Shown piece by piece: positions 1 to 9,787 of a stretch of 64,000 nt of DNA. The stretch covers positions 1,457,501-1,521,500 of the forward strand of contig RHDP01000001.1 in assembly GCA_003725745.1 (NCBI GenBank), read 5' to 3'. Both the position numbers and the translations under genes were made by a program. Source of the DNA: Streptomyces sp. I6. GTDB lineage: Bacteria; Actinomycetota; Actinomycetes; Streptomycetales; Streptomycetaceae. Position 1 is the first letter of the stretch. Each line of letters begins with the position of its first letter. Under the pieces are notes generated by a model. The model saw only the letters and a program-made list of their open reading frames with translations. It had not been told where the DNA came from and did not search any database.

Positions 1-1125
1 GGCCTGCTCCTCCAGCACCGCGGCGATGGACATGACCTTGCTGGTGGAGCCGGGCTCGTAGACGTCCTGGAGGGCCGCGTTGCCCAGGGCGTTGACGTCG
101 GCCCGCGAGATGTCGTTGGGGTTGAAGCCCGGCGCGTTGGCCATCGCCAGGACCTCGCCGGTCCCGGTGTCCTGGACCAGCACATAGCCGCGGTCCGCCT
201 TGGACTTCGCCACCTGCTCGCTGATCGCGCGCTGCGCGGCCCACTGGATGTCGCGGTCGATCGTCAGCTCGATGTCGGAGCCGGGGACGGCGGGCTTCTC
301 CCGGGTCCCGGCGGTGGGCACCCGGCGCCCGCCCGACTGCGCGTAGGTGATGCTGCCGTCCTTGCCCGCGAGTTCCTTGTCGAACATGGACTCCAGGCCG
401 CCGGCGCCGCGGCCCTCGGCGTTGACCCAGCCCAGTATCCCGGCCGCGAGATCGCCGTTGGGGTAGACCCGCTTGCTGCTGGTCTCCTGGAAGACCCCCG
501 CGAGGACGTTGGCGCCGGGACCGCCCCTGGTCCTGTCGGCTGCGGCCCTCTCGGCGAAGACGCCCTTGAGGTCCTTGATCTGCTTCCAGACCTGCGGGGT
601 CTGGCGGCGGGCGAGGACGGTGTACCGGGACTTCGGGGCCTTGAGCTTGTTCGCGAGTTCCGCCGGGTCGGCGCCCAGGATGGGCGCGAGCAGCGCGGCG
701 GCCTGCTCCGGCGCGTCCGGTGCCTTGCTCTCCTCGGGTGTGAACATCTTCGGGTCGGCCGTGATGTCGTGCGCGTCGACGGTGGTGGCGAGCGCGATCC
801 CGGCACGGTCCGTGATCCGGCCGCGCTCGGCCGCCAGCTTGTGGCTCGTGTAGCGGTTCTTCTCCGCCATCGCGGCGTACGTACCGGCGTCGACGGCCTG
901 CACCTGCAGCAGCCGGACCACGAACGCGAGCATGACGAGGGTGAGGGCGAGGCTGACGAGCCTCAGCCGGGGGCGGGGGTTGCCGAGCCGGATCCGGTCG
1001 GGTGCATCGGGCCGCCGCGGCGGTGCGGTTCGGCGGGGCCGTGGAGCGGGCCGGCCCCTCCCGGCCGGTCCGCCGCGGCGCGCGGGGCCCGGCACACGGC
1101 GCCGCGGAGGTTCCTTGGGTGGCAC
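1..1125 (-). CDS. ftsI: Penicillin-binding protein FtsI/PBP3, septal transpeptidase (partial, N-terminal 375 residues)
   Basis: Class B penicillin-binding protein that cross-links septal peptidoglycan in the divisome. Only the N-terminal part is present; the gene continues past position 1. The visible protein has a basic, proline-rich cytoplasmic tail, one membrane anchor at about residues 52-70 (LRLVSLALTLVMLAFVV), the dimerisation domain, and the start of the transpeptidase domain with the catalytic STSK box at residues 360-363. The GTG at 1125 is chosen because homologues start with a similar VPPKEPPRRR tail, and it lies just after the expected end of ftsL. The upstream ftsL frame runs into this one without a stop (see ftsL). 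It belongs to the dcw cluster, reading rsmH, ftsL, ftsI. Confidence 0.93.
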   Translation of the reverse strand, partial: MPPKEPPRRRVPGPARRGGPAGRGRPAPRPRRTAPPRRPDAPDRIRLGNPRPRLRLVSLALTLVMLAFVVRLLQVQAVDAGTYAAMAEKNRYTSHKLAAERGRITDRAGIALATTVDAHDITADPKMFTPEESKAPDAPEQAAALLAPILGADPAELANKLKAPKSRYTVLARRQTPQVWKQIKDLKGVFAERAAADRTRGGPGANVLAGVFQETSSKRVYPNGDLAAGILGWVNAEGRGAGGLESMFDKELAGKDGSITYAQSGGRRVPTAGTREKPAVPGSDIELTIDRDIQWAAQRAISEQVAKSKADRGYVLVQDTGTGEVLAMANAPGFNPNDISRADVNALGNAALQDVYEPGSTSKVMSIAAVLEEQA

Positions 1126-1740
1126 TGCGTCACCTGCCGGGGGTCGTGGGAGACGGCTGCGGCGCGCCGGACGCGGGGGCTGCGGCGCGGAGGGTGCCGC
1201 GGGCGCCGCGGGTGCGCCGGCGGCCGACGGCTCCGGTGGGGCGGGAGCCGGCGGGGGCGCGCCGGACGGCTGCACGGGTGCGGACGGCTCGGCGGTTGCG
1301 GACGGCTGCACGGGCAGGGGCGGGCCGACCGGGCGGGGCGGCGGCTCCGAGTGCCGGACGGCCGACGGGTCGGCCTTCGCCCGCTTCGGGATCCCGCGGA
1401 CCGTGCCGTCGGGGCCGAGGAAGGCGGGGTTGCCGCCCGGCACCATGCCGAGTTCGCGCGCCCGCCGCTCCAGTGCGTCCGGGGCGGAGCGCTCGTCCAC
1501 GTCCCGCTGCAGCGCCTGCTCCTGGTCGGTGAGTTCGGTGGTCTTCTTCCTGAGTTCGCTCAGTCTGAACGAGCCCTCGTTGAGGGAGGTGTTGAGCAGC
1601 AGCAGGGTGATCAGCCCGCCGCCGAGCAGCACGACGACCAGCAGGACGAAGGGGGTGCGGGCCGCGGTGCTCGGCCCGGACGGCATGAGCCGGGCGAGCC
1701 GGGCGGCACGCCCCTTCAGCTGTCCGGCGGGCGTCCTCAC
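1126..1740 (-). CDS. ftsL: FtsL-type septum formation initiator protein (3' end uncertain; frame open into ftsI)
   Basis: Small bitopic divisome protein: cytoplasmic tail, one membrane helix at about residues 31-50, a coiled-coil segment at 57-98, and a long Pro/Ala-rich extracellular tail, as in Streptomyces FtsL-like proteins encoded between rsmH and ftsI. The GTG at 1740 has a strong ribosome site (AAGGAGGG) a few bases upstream. In this frame no stop appears before the ftsI start, so the reading frame fuses to ftsI. In the neighbouring frame the tail would end naturally as PSPTTPGR and a TGA at 1132-1130. One lost base in the C-rich tail (about 1165-1185) would explain this. A real fusion cannot be excluded from sequence alone. 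Confidence 0.75.
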
Positions 1741-1800
1741 CCCTCGCCCTCCTTCACCGCGGTCGTCGTCACCGGACCCGCTCCCTCGGCGCGGCCGCCG

Positions 1801-2781
1801 TCACCGCACGTCCTCGCGGATGCGCTCGGCGCCGCGCAGCCGCGCGGGCGCCGCCCGGCGGTTCCGGGCGACCTCTTCCTCGGTAGGGAGTTCGGCGCCG
1901 CGGGTGAGGAGCTTGAGCCGCGGCTGGTACCGATCGGGGACGACGGGCAGTCCGGGCGGTGCCGTGGTCGCCGCCCCCTCCGCGAGGACCTGCTTGACCA
2001 GCCGGTCCTCCAGCGAGTGGTACGAGAGGACCGCGATCCGGCCGCCCACGGCGAGGGCCTTCACGGCGGCCGGGACGGCCCGCTCCAAAACGGTCAGCTC
2101 ACCGTTGACCTCGATGCGCAGGGCCTGGAACGTGCGCTTGGCCGGGTTGCCGCCCGTGCGCTTGACCGCCTGCGGGAGCGCGTCGCGGATCAGCGCGACG
2201 AGCCGGGCGCTGCCGGTGAACGGTTCCTTCTCCCGCTCCCGCACGATCGCGGCGACGATCCGCTTGGCCTGCTTCTCCTCGCCGTACGCGCGCAGGATCC
2301 GGACCAGTTCGCCGGCCGGGTAGGTGTTGAGGACCTCCGCCGCGCTGACGCCGGCCGTCTGGTCCATCCGCATGTCGAGCGGGGCGTCCTGGGCGTAGGC
2401 GAAGCCCCGGTCGGCCTCGTCGAGCTGCATCGAGGAGACGCCGAGGTCGAAGAGGACGCCCTGGACGGCGGGGATGCCGAGCCGGCCGAGGACGTCGGGC
2501 AACTCGTCGTAGACGGCGTGCACGAGAGTGGCGCGGTCGCCGAACGGGGCGAGCCGCTCGCCGGACAGCCGCAGCGCTTCCCTGTCCCGGTCGAGTGCGA
2601 CGAGCCTTGCGGCGGGGAACCGGGTCAGCAGCGCCTCGCTGTGTCCGCCGAGGCCGAGGGTGCAGTCGACGACCACGGGGCGCGCGCCCCCGGCGGCGCC
2701 GGTCCCGCCCGGACCCTCCAGGGCGGGCGCCAGCAGGTCCAGGCACCGCTGGAGCATCACCGGGACGTGTCGCTGGCTCAA
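1801..2781 (-). CDS. rsmH: 16S rRNA (cytosine(1402)-N4)-methyltransferase RsmH (MraW)
   Basis: SAM-dependent methyltransferase that modifies C1402 of 16S rRNA; first visible gene of the dcw cluster. The 326-residue product begins [10 protein letters not shown], carries the SAM motif GLGGHS at residues 43-48 and an acidic ALDRD at about 62-66, and ends in the usual Arg-rich tail. Length and domain order are normal for the family. It is followed 60 bp later by ftsL on the same strand. No mraZ gene lies upstream; instead a divergent carbonic anhydrase gene starts 303 bp away. Confidence 0.97.
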   Translation of the reverse strand: MSQRHVPVMLQRCLDLLAPALEGPGGTGAAGGARPVVVDCTLGLGGHSEALLTRFPAARLVALDRDREALRLSGERLAPFGDRATLVHAVYDELPDVLGRLGIPAVQGVLFDLGVSSMQLDEADRGFAYAQDAPLDMRMDQTAGVSAAEVLNTYPAGELVRILRAYGEEKQAKRIVAAIVREREKEPFTGSARLVALIRDALPQAVKRTGGNPAKRTFQALRIEVNGELTVLERAVPAAVKALAVGGRIAVLSYHSLEDRLVKQVLAEGAATTAPPGLPVVPDRYQPRLKLLTRGAELPTEEEVARNRRAAPARLRGAERIREDVR

Positions 2782-3084
2782 TGCGCCCTCTCAGGTCCGG
2801 CGCTGGCGGTGGCCGGGCCGTACGTTTGCCGCACCCGCGCCGAAAACGCGGAAATGTGCTGGATGTGTCCGTGAACTGCGCGTCACTTTAGTCCACCGGC
2901 CGTGCCGGTCAATCAACCGGCTGGCGCGTCGCCGCGCCGCCGCCGAGGGGCCCCGGGGCCGGGCGGCTCACCCGAACGGGCCCGGCCCGCCCCGCCTGTG
3001 GGTTAGCTCACAACAGGTCGCGTTGACGTTCTTTGTCCGCTCTCACAGCGGGCTGGCCGGGCTCGTGGCCATTACCGTCGAGAC
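2782..3084. promoter_or_regulatory. Divergent intergenic region between rsmH and carbonic anhydrase
   Basis: This 303-bp gap must hold the promoters of the dcw cluster (minus) and the carbonic anhydrase gene (plus). A TTGACG hexamer at 3023-3028 is a possible -35 box for the plus-strand gene, but no convincing -10 follows at normal spacing. A short inverted repeat (CCGGC..GCCGG type) lies around 2897-2922. I see no gene here. Confidence 0.35.
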
Positions 3085-3627
3085 ATGTCGACTTCCCCGC
3101 AGCCCCCCGCAGAGTCCGCCGTCACGAGCGGCACGGTCACCGACCGGCTGGTCGAAGCCAACCAGCACTACGCCTCGGGCTTCACCGACCCCGGCATGGA
3201 CGCCCGGCCCGTGCTCCGGGTCGCCGTGGTGGCCTGTATGGACGCCCGTCTCGACCTGCACGCGGCGCTGGGCCTGGAACTCGGCGACTGCCACACGATC
3301 CGCAACGCGGGCGGAGCGGTCACCGACGACGTGATCCGCTCGCTGACCATCAGCCAGCGCGCGCTGGGCACCCGCAGCGTCGTCCTCATCCACCACACCG
3401 GCTGCGGCCTGGAGAGCCTGACCGAGGACTTCCGGCACGAGCTGGAGGTAGAGGTGGGCCAGCGGCCGTCCTGGGCCGTGGAGGCGTTCCGTGACGTCGA
3501 CCAGGACGTGCGGCAGTCGATGCAGCGGGTGCGCACCTCGCCGTTCCTGCTGCACACCGACGATGTGCGCGGTTTCGTCTTCGACGTCAAGTCGGGTCTG
3601 CTGCGGGAGATCGAACCCGCCGGGTGA
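3085..3627 (+). CDS. Beta-class carbonic anhydrase
   Basis: Zinc enzyme interconverting CO2 and bicarbonate in the cytoplasm. The 180-residue product has the two beta-CA signatures: CMDARLD with zinc ligand Cys51 and the Asp53-Arg55 dyad, and HHTGCG with His104 and Cys107 as the remaining ligands. The protein is short, as in the actinobacterial type, and without extra domains. It is monocistronic, since 369 bp separate it from the next gene. The start is the ATG at 3085, just downstream of a purine-poor leader; no better start is visible. Confidence 0.93.
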   Translation: MSTSPQPPAESAVTSGTVTDRLVEANQHYASGFTDPGMDARPVLRVAVVACMDARLDLHAALGLELGDCHTIRNAGGAVTDDVIRSLTISQRALGTRSVVLIHHTGCGLESLTEDFRHELEVEVGQRPSWAVEAFRDVDQDVRQSMQRVRTSPFLLHTDDVRGFVFDVKSGLLREIEPAG

Positions 3628-3996
3628 GCCCGCCCCGTACGGCGCCGCGCACGCACGGAGCCGCGCAGTCCCGGGCCGCGGCGCCCTCCGCGGCCCGGCG
3701 GGCGCGGCAGTGGACTCTCCCGCTCCGCAGGGGAGGCGGGATGCCGGCGGGGCGTTGTGCCGGTCCCCGTTCCGGTCGGCGTGGGACGGATCACAGCGCT
3801 GTGTGAGCTGCCAAACACGGCAACCGCAGACATATGGCGCCCACTTGTCCACAGGCGAGTGACACGACGCGGCAACGGCAACAAGAATGCGGGTGGTGAC
3901 ACCTTCGCGGATCCGACCGGAGAGGGTGTCCGTGTTTCGGGGTGGGCCGTGCCGCAAGCAGTGCACCGGTCCACGGAACGGGCCGAGGAGGGCCGG
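3628..3996. other. Intergenic region upstream of the MoxR operon
   Basis: A 369-bp stretch with no supportable gene. The frame of the following ATPase is open back to 3757, but the upstream part has no family similarity. The slightly AT-richer part at about 3805-3850 is the likeliest place for the operon promoter, though I can name no clear -35/-10 pair. Confidence 0.3.
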
Positions 3997-5049
3997 GTGA
4001 CGACCTATGACGATCGAGCGAGCCTCACGGATCTGACCACCACAGCGGAGCGCGTCCGCAGATCGGTGGAGGGTGTGATCGAGGGCAAGCCCGAGGTCGT
4101 ACGGCTCTCGCTGACCGTGCTGCTCGCGGAGGGGCACCTCCTGATCGAGGACGTGCCGGGTGTGGGCAAGACGATGCTGGCGAAGGCACTGGCGAGGTCG
4201 ATCGACTGCTCGGTCCGGCGCATCCAGTTCACGCCGGACCTGCTGCCGTCGGACATCACCGGCGTGTCGATCTACGACCAGCAGAGGCACGACTTCGAGT
4301 TCAAGCCCGGCGCGATCTTCGCCCAGATAGTGATCGGCGACGAGATCAACCGGGCATCGCCGAAGACCCAGTCCGCGCTGCTCGAGTCCATGGAGGAGCG
4401 GCAGGTCACCATCGACGGCCAGACGTACGAACTGCCCACGCCCTTCATGGTGGTGGCCACGCAGAACCCGGTGGAGATGGAGGGCACGTACCCCCTTCCC
4501 GAGGCCCAGCGGGACCGCTTCATGGCCCGGGTGTCGATGGGTTATCCGACCCCTGAGGCCGAGCTGCAGATGCTCGACGTGCACGGCGAGGTGTCCCCCC
4601 TCGACGACCTCCAGCCGGCGGCGCACGCCCACGACGTCGTGAAGCTGATCGACGCGGTGCGGACGGTCCACGTCGCCGACTCCGTGCGGAGGTACGCGGT
4701 GGAGCTGGTCGCGGCGACCCGCAACCACCCCGACCTCCGCCTGGGCGCCTCGCCCCGCGCCACCCTGCACCTGCTGCGGGCCGCCAAGGCGTCGGCGGCG
4801 CTGAGCGGCCGGGACTACGCTCTGCCGGACGACGTGCAGTCGCTCGCCGTGCCGGTCCTCGCCCACCGTCTGCTGCCGACGGCCCAGGCGCAGCTGAACC
4901 GCCGCACCGCCGAGCAGGTCGTCCAGGAGATCCTGCAGCGCACACCCGTGCCGACCTCGGGCAACGACCCGGCCTACGGGACCGGCGCCCGCCAGGCGCC
5001 CGGCGGTCCGGGCTACGGCGGGCAGCGGCCCGGCGTCCGGCGGATCTGA
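3997..5049 (+). CDS. MoxR-family AAA+ ATPase
   Basis: Cytoplasmic AAA+ ATPase of the MoxR/RavA group, thought to act as a chaperone with the DUF58 and transglutaminase proteins encoded next to it. From the GTG at 3997 (ribosome site GAGGAGGG just upstream) it is 350 residues and begins VTTYDDRASL, as in Streptomyces homologues; the open frame back to 3757 is not used. Walker A is VPGVGKT at 53-59, Walker B IVIGDE at 111-116 and sensor-1 Asn157. A glycine-rich tail closes the protein. It overlaps the DUF58 gene by one base (TGATG), which indicates translational coupling. Confidence 0.94.
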   Translation: MTTYDDRASLTDLTTTAERVRRSVEGVIEGKPEVVRLSLTVLLAEGHLLIEDVPGVGKTMLAKALARSIDCSVRRIQFTPDLLPSDITGVSIYDQQRHDFEFKPGAIFAQIVIGDEINRASPKTQSALLESMEERQVTIDGQTYELPTPFMVVATQNPVEMEGTYPLPEAQRDRFMARVSMGYPTPEAELQMLDVHGEVSPLDDLQPAAHAHDVVKLIDAVRTVHVADSVRRYAVELVAATRNHPDLRLGASPRATLHLLRAAKASAALSGRDYALPDDVQSLAVPVLAHRLLPTAQAQLNRRTAEQVVQEILQRTPVPTSGNDPAYGTGARQAPGGPGYGGQRPGVRRI

Positions 5050-6379
5050 TGACGGCCGGGAGTCCCGCCGCCGGCGACGACGACGAGGGCGGCATCCGGT
5101 CGGCCCTCGGCGGACTGACGACACGCGGCCGCTCGTTCCTGGCGGCCGGGGTGGCCGCGGCGCTGTGTGCCGTGGTCCTCGGGCAGAGCGATCTGCTCCG
5201 GGTCGGGCTGCTGCTCGCCGTGCTTCCCCTGCTCTGTGTGGCCGTGCTGTACCGGACCCGGCACCGGGTGGCGGGCAGCCGGCTGCTGCTGCCCTCCCGG
5301 GTGCCCGCCGGATCCGAGGCGCGGGTGCATCTGCGCCTGGACAACGTCTCCCGGCTGCCCACGGGCCTGCTGATGCTCCAGGACCACGTGCCCTACCTGC
5401 TGGGCCCCCGGCCCCGGTTCGTCCTGGACCGGGTGGAGCCGGGCGGCCGGCGCGAAGTGTCCTACCGGGTACGGTCCGACCTGCGCGGACGCTATCCGCT
5501 GGGTCCGCTGCAGCTGCGGCTGAACGACCCGTTCGGCATGTGCGAGCTGACCCGTTCCTTCAGCGCGGCCGACACCCTCACCGTGATCCCCCGGACCGAG
5601 CCGCTGCCGCCGGTGTCCCTGCCGGGCGATGCCACGGGCTACGGCGACGGACGGCAGCGCACGCTGGCCCTGGCCGGGGACGACGACGTGATCCCCCGGA
5701 CCTACCGGCACGGGGACGACCTGCGCCGGGTGCACTGGCGCTCCACGGCGCGCTACGGCGAGCTGATGGTGCGCCGCGAGGAGCAGCCGCAGCGGCCCAG
5801 GTGCACGGTGCTGCTGGACACCCGGCGCGCGGCCTACCGCGGGGCCGGGCCCGACTCGGCCTTCGAGTGGGCGGTTTCGGGGCGGCGTCCGCCGTGGTGC
5901 ACATGCTGGAGCGGGGCTTCTCGGTCCAGCTGCTGACGGACACGGGCACCTCGCTGCCCGGTGGCGGGGACGGTCCCGCCGGCTCGCCGCAGGAGTCCGC
6001 CGGGCTGATGCTCGACGCGCTCGCGGTCGTGGACCACTCGGACGGCACGGGGCTGTCGCGCGCCTGCGACGTGCTGCGCGGCGGCGGAGAGGGGCTGCTG
6101 GTCGCCTTCCTCGGCGACATGGACGAGGAGCAGACGGCGGTGGCGGCCCGGATGCGGCGGCGCAGCGGGAGCGCGGTCGCGTTCGTGCTGGACAGCGGCC
6201 TGTGGACAGCGGACGGGGCAGTGGACGACGCCGTGTTGGCACGGCTGCGCGAGGCCGGGTGGACGGCGGTCCCCGCCGGGCCCGGCGCGGCCCTGCCCGG
6301 GTTGTGGCGCGAGGCGGGGCGCGAGCGCGCCCACCCGGCCCCGGCCGGTACGACGGGTCCCTCCGGGAGGTGGTCATGA
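5049..6379 (+). CDS. DUF58 membrane protein (frameshifted in this sequence)
   Basis: Membrane-anchored DUF58 protein of the MoxR-DUF58-transglutaminase operon. Two membrane helices lie at about residues 30-45 and 50-67. The DUF58 signature (DDVIPRTYR..DDLRRVHWRSTAR) lies at about 213-235. The frame from 5049 is correct to about 5878, then sense continues in the next frame (ASAVVHMLERGFSVQLLTD), so one base is missing in the G run at 5879-5882. Restored length is 443 residues, ending at the TGA that overlaps the next ATG (ATGA at 6376). Function in the family is poorly known; a role in envelope homeostasis is inferred from context. Confidence 0.88.
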
Positions 6380-8791
6380 GCGGGCGGGGAAGGCTGGCCC
6401 TGTGCGCCTACGCCGCCACGCTGCTGGCGGCGGCCGCGATGACGCCGCTGGTCGATCCGTGGACGTGGCTGCTGCAGGCGGCGTTCCTGTCGGCGGTGGT
6501 CAGCGGGGCCGGCGCCGCGGCGCGGCGGGTGCCGCTGGCACGGCCGCTGACCGTGGCGGCCCAGGCCGTGCTGAGCCTGCTGATACTCACGCTGCTCTTC
6601 GTGCGTGAGGACGCGGTGCTCGGACTGGTCCCCGGGCCGGACGCCGTCGCCAGGTTCGGCGAACTGCTGGCCACGGGCGCCCAGGACGTCAGCCGGTACG
6701 CGATCCCGGCACCGGCCACCGACGGGATCAAGCTGATGCTGATCGGCGGGGTGCTGCTGATCGGACTGGCCGTGGACGCGCTGGCCGTGACCTACCGCAG
6801 CGCCGCGACCGCCGGTCTGCCGCTGCTCGCGCTGTTCTCGGTGGCCGCCGGCCTGTCCGGGGCGGGGCGGGCTGGTGGTGGTTCCTGCTGGCGGCCTCCG
6901 GCTATCTGGTGCTTCTGCTGGCGGAAGGCCGCGACCGGCTGTCCCGGTGGGGCCGGGTCTTCGGCGGTGCTCCGCCGCGCGGCGGGGCGGGGTTCGACCG
7001 CGAGGACGGGACGGCGCACGCGCCGATGCGCACCGGCAGGCGGATCGGTGCGGCCGCGCTGGGCGTCGCCCTGGTCGTCCACTGGTCGCTCCCGGCCCTG
7101 GGCGGCGGTCTGATCGGCCAGGGCGGCGGCGGTTCGGGCACCGGCCCGGGCGGCGGCACCATCAACGCGGTCAACCCGGTGGTGACGCTGCAGGACAGCC
7201 TGAACCAGCCCGAGAGCCGGGAGTGGCTCAAGTACAAGACCAACGCGAAGAACACGGGTGACATGTATCTGCGGATCATGGCACTGGACCGGTTCGACGG
7301 CGGGGCGTGGAAGTTCTCGGTCCGCAAGATCACCGACATCCCCGCCGAACTCCCACACCCGGAGGGGCTGGCCGACGGGGTCGCCACGACGGAGATCAGG
7401 ACGAACATCTCCGCGGCGGGCGCCTACAAGCAGGGCTGGCTGCCCATGCCGTACCCCGCCTCCACGGTGGCCGTGGAGGGCCGATGGCGCTTCGACCCGG
7501 CGCGGCGCACGATCGTCGGCGACCGCGGTCAGACCACCGCAGGCCTGCAGTACTCGGTCACCAGCCTTCAGGTGAGGCCCACCGCGCAGCAGCTCGCGGA
7601 GGCGCCGAAGGCCCCGGCCTCGCTGCTGGAGGAGTACACCGAGGTGCCGGGCACGCTGCCCGCCGATGTGCGCTCCACGGCGCTGCGGGTGACGCGGGGA
7701 GCCGCGAACGACTACGAACGGGCGGTCGCGCTCCAGGACTGGTTCGCCTCGGACGGGGGTTTCACCTACGACACCCAGGTGGATTCGGGCGGCGGTGTCC
7801 AGGCGATCTCGCGCTTCCTGAAGAACAAGGAGGGGTTCTGCATCCACTTCTCCTTCTCCATGGCTGCGATGGCGCGGACGCTGGGGATACCGGCCCGCGT
7901 CGCGGTGGGCTTCACTCCCGGCTCACCCGCCGCGGACGGCGTGATGTCGGTCAGCAACCAGGACGCCCACGCCTGGCCCGAGCTGTACTTCGAGGGCGTG
8001 GGGTGGACCCGGTTCGAGCCGACGCCGACGCGCGGCAACGCCCCCGACTACGCACGTGCGGCGACCCCGTCCGGCGGGCCGAGCAGCCCGGCGGAGCCGG
8101 AGGCCGGCGCGTCGCAGGAGGTGCCGGTCGCCCCGTCCCGGTCGGCCGACTGCTCGCCGCAGGAGCGCCGGCTCGGCGAGTGCGGTGCCACGGCACCGCA
8201 GGACGTCTCGGCGACCGGGGACGAGGGCCCGACGCTCGCTTCGGTCCTGATGTGGACCGGGGGATCGCCTCGCTGGCGGCGATGCCGCTGCTGCCGATGC
8301 TGTGGCGGGCGCGACTGCGCAGGCTCCGGCTCGGTTCCGGCGGGCGCACGGCGGAGGATGCCGCCGCACGGACGCTCCTGGTCTGGCGGGAGGTCATCGA
8401 CACCGCCTGGGACCACGGCATCGTGCCGGACGACTCCCTGTCGCCGAGGAAGGCGGCCGCGCGCATCGTCCGGCTCGGCAGGCTGGAGGGCGCGCCCGCG
8501 GACTCGGTCCACCGGGTGGCCCGAGCGGTGGAACAGGTGCTCTACGCCCCGAGGCCCGCCCCGGACACCGGGCTGGCCGAGGACGCCGGGCGGGTGCGTG
8601 CGGGCCTGGGAGAGCGGGCCGGACGGGTCGAGAGCCTCCGCGCGCTGCTGCTCCCGCGGTCCAGCGTGCGGGTGGTATGGGCATGCTCGGAGCGATGGAG
8701 TGCCGCCGCGGACCGCGTCACCGCCGTTCACCGCCGGCTCCTGGACCGCGCGGCGGCACAGCTGCGCAGGCCCCTGCGGCAGCGGGGCTGA
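6376..8791 (+). CDS. TgpA-type transglutaminase-like membrane protein (two frameshifts)
   Basis: Large membrane protein with an N-terminal block of helices (about residues 5-175), a transglutaminase-like DUF3488 middle part, an extracytoplasmic transglutaminase core and a C-terminal DUF4129-like tail after one more helix. The core shows the Cys motif KEGFCIHFSFSMA and the His motif DAHAWPELYFEGVGWTRFEP. The gene starts with ATG at 6376, overlapping the DUF58 stop. Sense changes frame twice: in the G-rich stretch at 6859-6871 and in the G run at 8259-8263, each time by loss of one base. Restored length is about 805 residues, normal for the family. Last gene of the MoxR operon. Confidence 0.88.
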
Positions 8792-8851
8792 CGAGGGTGC
8801 GCCGGGCCCGGGCGGACCGGGCCCGGATGGCCCGGATGACCCCGGTCTCCG

Positions 8852-8964
8852 CCGTATGCGGAGGGCCGGGGCCGGCCGGGCCCCGTGCGGAGGGCCGCCG
8901 GACCCCAGGGGCCTGCGCCCGGGCCCCGTGCGCAGGCCCGCCGGGCCCGGCCCTCCGCATACGG
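8852..8964. repeat. Long-range inverted repeat with internal GC-rich repeats
   Basis: Nineteen perfectly matching bases at 8852-8870 (reading CCGTATGCGGAGGGCCGGG) pair with 8946-8964, enclosing about 75 bases. The enclosed part repeats GTGCGGAGGGCCG-like and GGGCCCCGTGCG-like segments. It lies downstream of the transglutaminase gene and just ahead of the terminator hairpin. No gene is seen here. Confidence 0.75.
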
Positions 8965-9029
8965 GCCCCGTCCCGCCCGCCCCGCGCCGGGCGGGCGGGC
9001 GTCCTCACCGGCCCGGACACCTACGAGGA

Positions 9030-9096
9030 CACGTACTCGGACACGGCTGAGGGGCGACCGCGTCGCGGTCGCCCCTCAGCCGTGTCCGAGTACGTG
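9030..9096. terminator. Perfect 33-bp hairpin, bidirectional terminator
   Basis: Bases 9030-9062 are exactly complementary to 9064-9096 with a single unpaired T at 9063 (the loop forms by opening the last pairs). It sits between the convergent transglutaminase gene (plus) and DUF3040 gene (minus). The stem includes GGCTGAGGGGCGACC and its complement. This is an unusually long and perfect Streptomyces-type terminator without a U tract, able to stop both transcripts. Confidence 0.88.
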
Positions 9097-9116
9097 GATG
9101 TGCACGTCACATGGGC

Positions 9117-9509
9117 TCAGTGGCCCTGCTCGTCGCGGCGGCGCTGCCACCGCTGCTCGATCCGGTCCATCAGCGACCGGCGCTGCCTGGGCTGTCGGCG
9201 GGTGGCCTCAGCCCCGGGGCCGCTCTGCTCACCCGGCTTCGGCGCCTTGCGCCAGCCGGTGACCGCCAGGACCGCACAGCCGAGCATGACGAGGAAACCC
9301 ACCACGCTGATCCAGATCTGCTGGGCGACCATTCCGGCCATGAGGAGCGCGATACCCACCAGGAAGCCGGCGACCGCTTGGTAGACCCGTCGTCGGGTGT
9401 ACGTACGCAGCCCGCTTCCCTCAAGCGCTGTCGCGAACTTGGGATCTTCGGCGTACAGCGCTCGCTCCATCTGCTCGAGCATTCGCTGCTCGTGCTCCGA
9501 GAGCGGCAC
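9117..9509 (-). CDS. DUF3040 domain-containing membrane protein
   Basis: A 130-residue protein beginning MPLSEHEQRMLEQMERALY, the hallmark of the actinobacterial DUF3040 family. An acidic N-terminal segment (1-40) is followed by two membrane helices at about 44-62 and 66-84 and a basic C-terminal tail (QRRSLMDRIEQRWQRRR). The ribosome site GGAGG lies just upstream of the ATG. In other actinobacteria members often lie near division genes; the role is unknown. It is monocistronic and convergent with the transglutaminase operon. Confidence 0.92.
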   Translation of the reverse strand: MPLSEHEQRMLEQMERALYAEDPKFATALEGSGLRTYTRRRVYQAVAGFLVGIALLMAGMVAQQIWISVVGFLVMLGCAVLAVTGWRKAPKPGEQSGPGAEATRRQPRQRRSLMDRIEQRWQRRRDEQGH

Positions 9510-9787
9510 GGAGTCCTCCTAGTCGTCGGTCGCGGGGGGCGACCGGTATGCGGCCCTTTCAGGATAGGCAGGGAATCGCCCCCGTGAAACCCGCCGAGTG
9601 CCCGATCGCCTTCGGGGCCTGCCATGCCGGATCGACTGCTGAGGCGTTGATTCCCCAACCGCCCGTCCGTCATGCCGGATCGCGTCCCCCGATCATACGG
9701 GGCGAACGCCTCGGCCGGGGGCCTGTGGCGTACTCCATCTGCAGCTGCGTGGCTGATCAGCGGCGGACACCGCGCCCGGGCCCGTGA

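Noticed and set aside
3043-5124. 693-residue minus-strand open frame over carbonic anhydrase and MoxR
   Set aside because: Antisense shadow in high-GC DNA, Arg/His/Gly-rich, no domains.
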